Source of the DNA: Streptomyces pyxinicus
Lineage (GTDB): Bacteria > Actinomycetota > Actinomycetes > Streptomycetales > Streptomycetaceae
DNA: 64,000 nt
Direction: 5' to 3'
Assembly: GCF_024753135.1 (NCBI RefSeq)
Contig: NZ_JANUGP010000008.1
Coordinates: 124,001 to 188,000, forward strand
Shown here: positions 62,890 through 64,000 of the stretch, in pieces
Position numbering within the stretch: the first letter of the stretch is position 1
Layout of the letters: every line of letters begins with the position of its first letter
The notes under the pieces: model-generated
What the model was told of the DNA's origin: nothing
The model's database searches: none
Seen by the model: only the letters and a program-made list of their open reading frames with translations
Translations under genes and position numbers: made by a program

Positions 62890-63564
62890 TCAGGGCTCGA
62901 AGTCGGTGGGTTCGCCGCGCAGTTCGGCGTCCCGGGCCAACAGCGCGGCCTGGACGCGGTTCTCGCAGTCCAGCTTCGTCAGGATGCGGCTGACGTAGGA
63001 CTTGATCGTGCCCTCGCTCATGTGGATCCGGCGGCCGACGTCCGCGTTGGACAGTCCCTCACCGAGCAGGGCGAGTACGTCCCGCTCGCGCCCTGTCAGA
63101 CGTTCGAGGAGAGCGCGGGCCCGTTCGGCACGGCGCACGGTGTCGTCGGCGGCCAGGAGGTCCACGACGCGGCGCGTGGTGGCGGGGGACAGGTAGGCCT
63201 GGCCGGCCGCGGCGGCCTGTACGGCACGGATCAGGTCCGGCGGCGCGGAGTCCTTGAGCAGGAACCCCGCGCCGCCCCCGGTCAGCGCGCGCAGCACATT
63301 CCGCTGCTCGCCGAACGTGGTGAGCATCAGGACGCGCACCTCGGGGACGGTGCGGCGCAGTTCGGCCAAGGCCGTCAGACCGTCCATGACGGGCATCTGG
63401 ATGTCCAGGACGGCGACGTCCACCCGCAGTTCACGGGCCAGAGTCACCGCCTCGCGGCCGTCGGCCGCCTCGGCGACGACCTCGATGTCCGCGCACGAGG
63501 AGAGGATCATCCGGATTCCGGCCCGGATGAGCGGCTCGTCGTCGGCGACGAGGACCCTGATCAC
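62890..63564 (-). CDS. NarL/LuxR-family response regulator
   Basis: The predicted product is 224 residues. The receiver is complete: acidic pair Asp8-Asp9 (VADDEP), phosphoacceptor Asp54 (VLDIQMP), Thr82/83 and Lys104 (FLLKDS). The C-terminal LuxR domain (about 150-215) has LTGRERDVLALLGEGLSNADV. GTG 63564 follows GGGGGAG. Unlike WhiI, all pocket residues are present, so it should be phosphorylated by a kinase. No kinase gene lies in the window; the next gene on this strand is a small membrane protein, so a partner would have to lie beyond the right edge or elsewhere. Confidence 0.9.
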   Translation of the reverse strand: MIRVLVADDEPLIRAGIRMILSSCADIEVVAEAADGREAVTLARELRVDVAVLDIQMPVMDGLTALAELRRTVPEVRVLMLTTFGEQRNVLRALTGGGAGFLLKDSAPPDLIRAVQAAAAGQAYLSPATTRRVVDLLAADDTVRRAERARALLERLTGRERDVLALLGEGLSNADVGRRIHMSEGTIKSYVSRILTKLDCENRVQAALLARDAELRGEPTDFEP

Positions 63565-63610
63565 TGCTCCCCCGTAAGGTTCGGAAAGGCCCCGGTCGGG
63601 CCCGGAATGC

Positions 63611-64000
63611 TCACATTTTAACCTCGAAGGCCTTCTTCTCGATCAGGCGGCCGTCCTTGAAGCAGAACCGGAAGACCGGGGACTTGTTCCAGCGGCTTCC
63701 CGACTCCGTGGAGTTCAGGCTGAGGCACTTCGCTCCGGCCGGCTCGGGGGGCGCGCCCTTGTCCAGTCCGACGGTCAGGAACGAGTCCCCGTCCGGCAAC
63801 CGCTCGCGCACCTCGGCCTCGGACGCGCCCACCCGCACCGCGTCGTACGCCCTCGGGCTGATCATGGCCTTGTCCGCCTCGCCGCTGAAGTAGACATAGA
63901 CGACTGCGGCGATCCCCGCCAGCAGAATGGCCAGCACGGCCGTGCCACAGCCCAGGACCACACCGCTTCTCCGGCTGTTCTTGCGCATGATTCGGGTCAC
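63611..64000 (-). CDS. Small membrane-anchored protein, start possibly outside the window
   Basis: The frame is open to the right edge. GTG 64000 and ATG 63988 are possible starts, giving at most 129 residues. There is one membrane segment (VVLGCGTAVLAILLAGIAAVVYVYF) written in part as GCGTAVLAILLAGIAAVVYV, then a compact extracytoplasmic domain with two cysteines (AKCLSLN, FRFCFKDG) that could form a disulfide. AVRVGASEAEVRERLP resembles the start of an outer-membrane-lipoprotein SmpA/BamE-like fold. It ends 46 bp before the response regulator start and may be in the same operon. Confidence 0.6.
   Translation of the reverse strand: MTRIMRKNSRRSGVVLGCGTAVLAILLAGIAAVVYVYFSGEADKAMISPRAYDAVRVGASEAEVRERLPDGDSFLTVGLDKGAPPEPAGAKCLSLNSTESGSRWNKSPVFRFCFKDGRLIEKKAFEVKM

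Overview
The window is a Streptomyces chromosome segment. It has very high GC, codons ending in G or C, frequent GTG starts, and several genes diagnostic of the genus: the sporulation regulator whiI behind a sigma-WhiG-type promoter, the ROK regulator rok7B7, ngcEFG, an aconitase with a low-complexity linker, and a MurA with an N-terminal XRE domain. The gene order agrees with what I remember of the S. coelicolor SCO6043 to SCO5990 region read backwards. No tRNA, rRNA, CRISPR array, insertion sequence or prophage gene was seen. It looks like core chromosome with some decayed genes.

Layout. 1-12 kb: small envelope proteins, a secreted alpha/beta hydrolase, three genes of the coproporphyrin-dependent haem pathway (hemQ, hemY/hemG, hemE), a decayed DUF4349 lipoprotein, a CoA-disulfide-reductase-like flavoprotein, a rhomboid protease and a DUF3000 protein. 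11-17 kb: whiI, RNase D, and the translationally coupled fatty acid oxidation pair fadA-fadB ending in a strong terminator. 17-26 kb: a locus resembling poly-gamma-glutamate capsule synthesis. It holds a CapA/PgsA-like lipoprotein, a large tandem HAMP membrane protein, PgsB, PgsC and an NlpC/P60 hydrolase, with a second divergent lipoprotein. 26-32 kb: NYN-domain protein, a polytopic glycosyltransferase, an amino acid permease and dxs. 32-48 kb: a sugar-use region with xylFGH, rok7B7, ngcEFG and two large secreted GH92 alpha-mannosidases. 48-57 kb: a SpoIIE-type phosphatase sensor, aconitase, a frameshifted membrane gene, a DUF4236 protein and the XRE-MurA. 57-64 kb: a large LuxR-type ATPase regulator, two secreted proteins, a GNAT acetyltransferase, an orphan NarL-type response regulator and a partial membrane protein.

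How the genes work together. HemE, HemY and HemQ supply successive haem steps. FadA and FadB form a beta-oxidation complex. NgcEFG (N-acetylglucosamine or chitobiose uptake), the two GH92 mannosidases and XylFGH make a plausible glycan-scavenging region. Both mannosidase genes carry the same GACAACGTTGTC operator, while ngcE carries a DasR-like site over its -10. Aconitase has overlapping iron-box-like sequences and a MarR-type palindrome in its upstream region.

Two genome-style features recur. About twelve genes have a TANNNT-like hexamer exactly 6 or 7 nt before the start codon and no ribosome binding site, which suggests leaderless transcripts. Many convergent gene pairs are separated by long GC-rich hairpins, mostly without a T-tract. 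All functional calls rest on reading motifs and gene order; no database search was possible.
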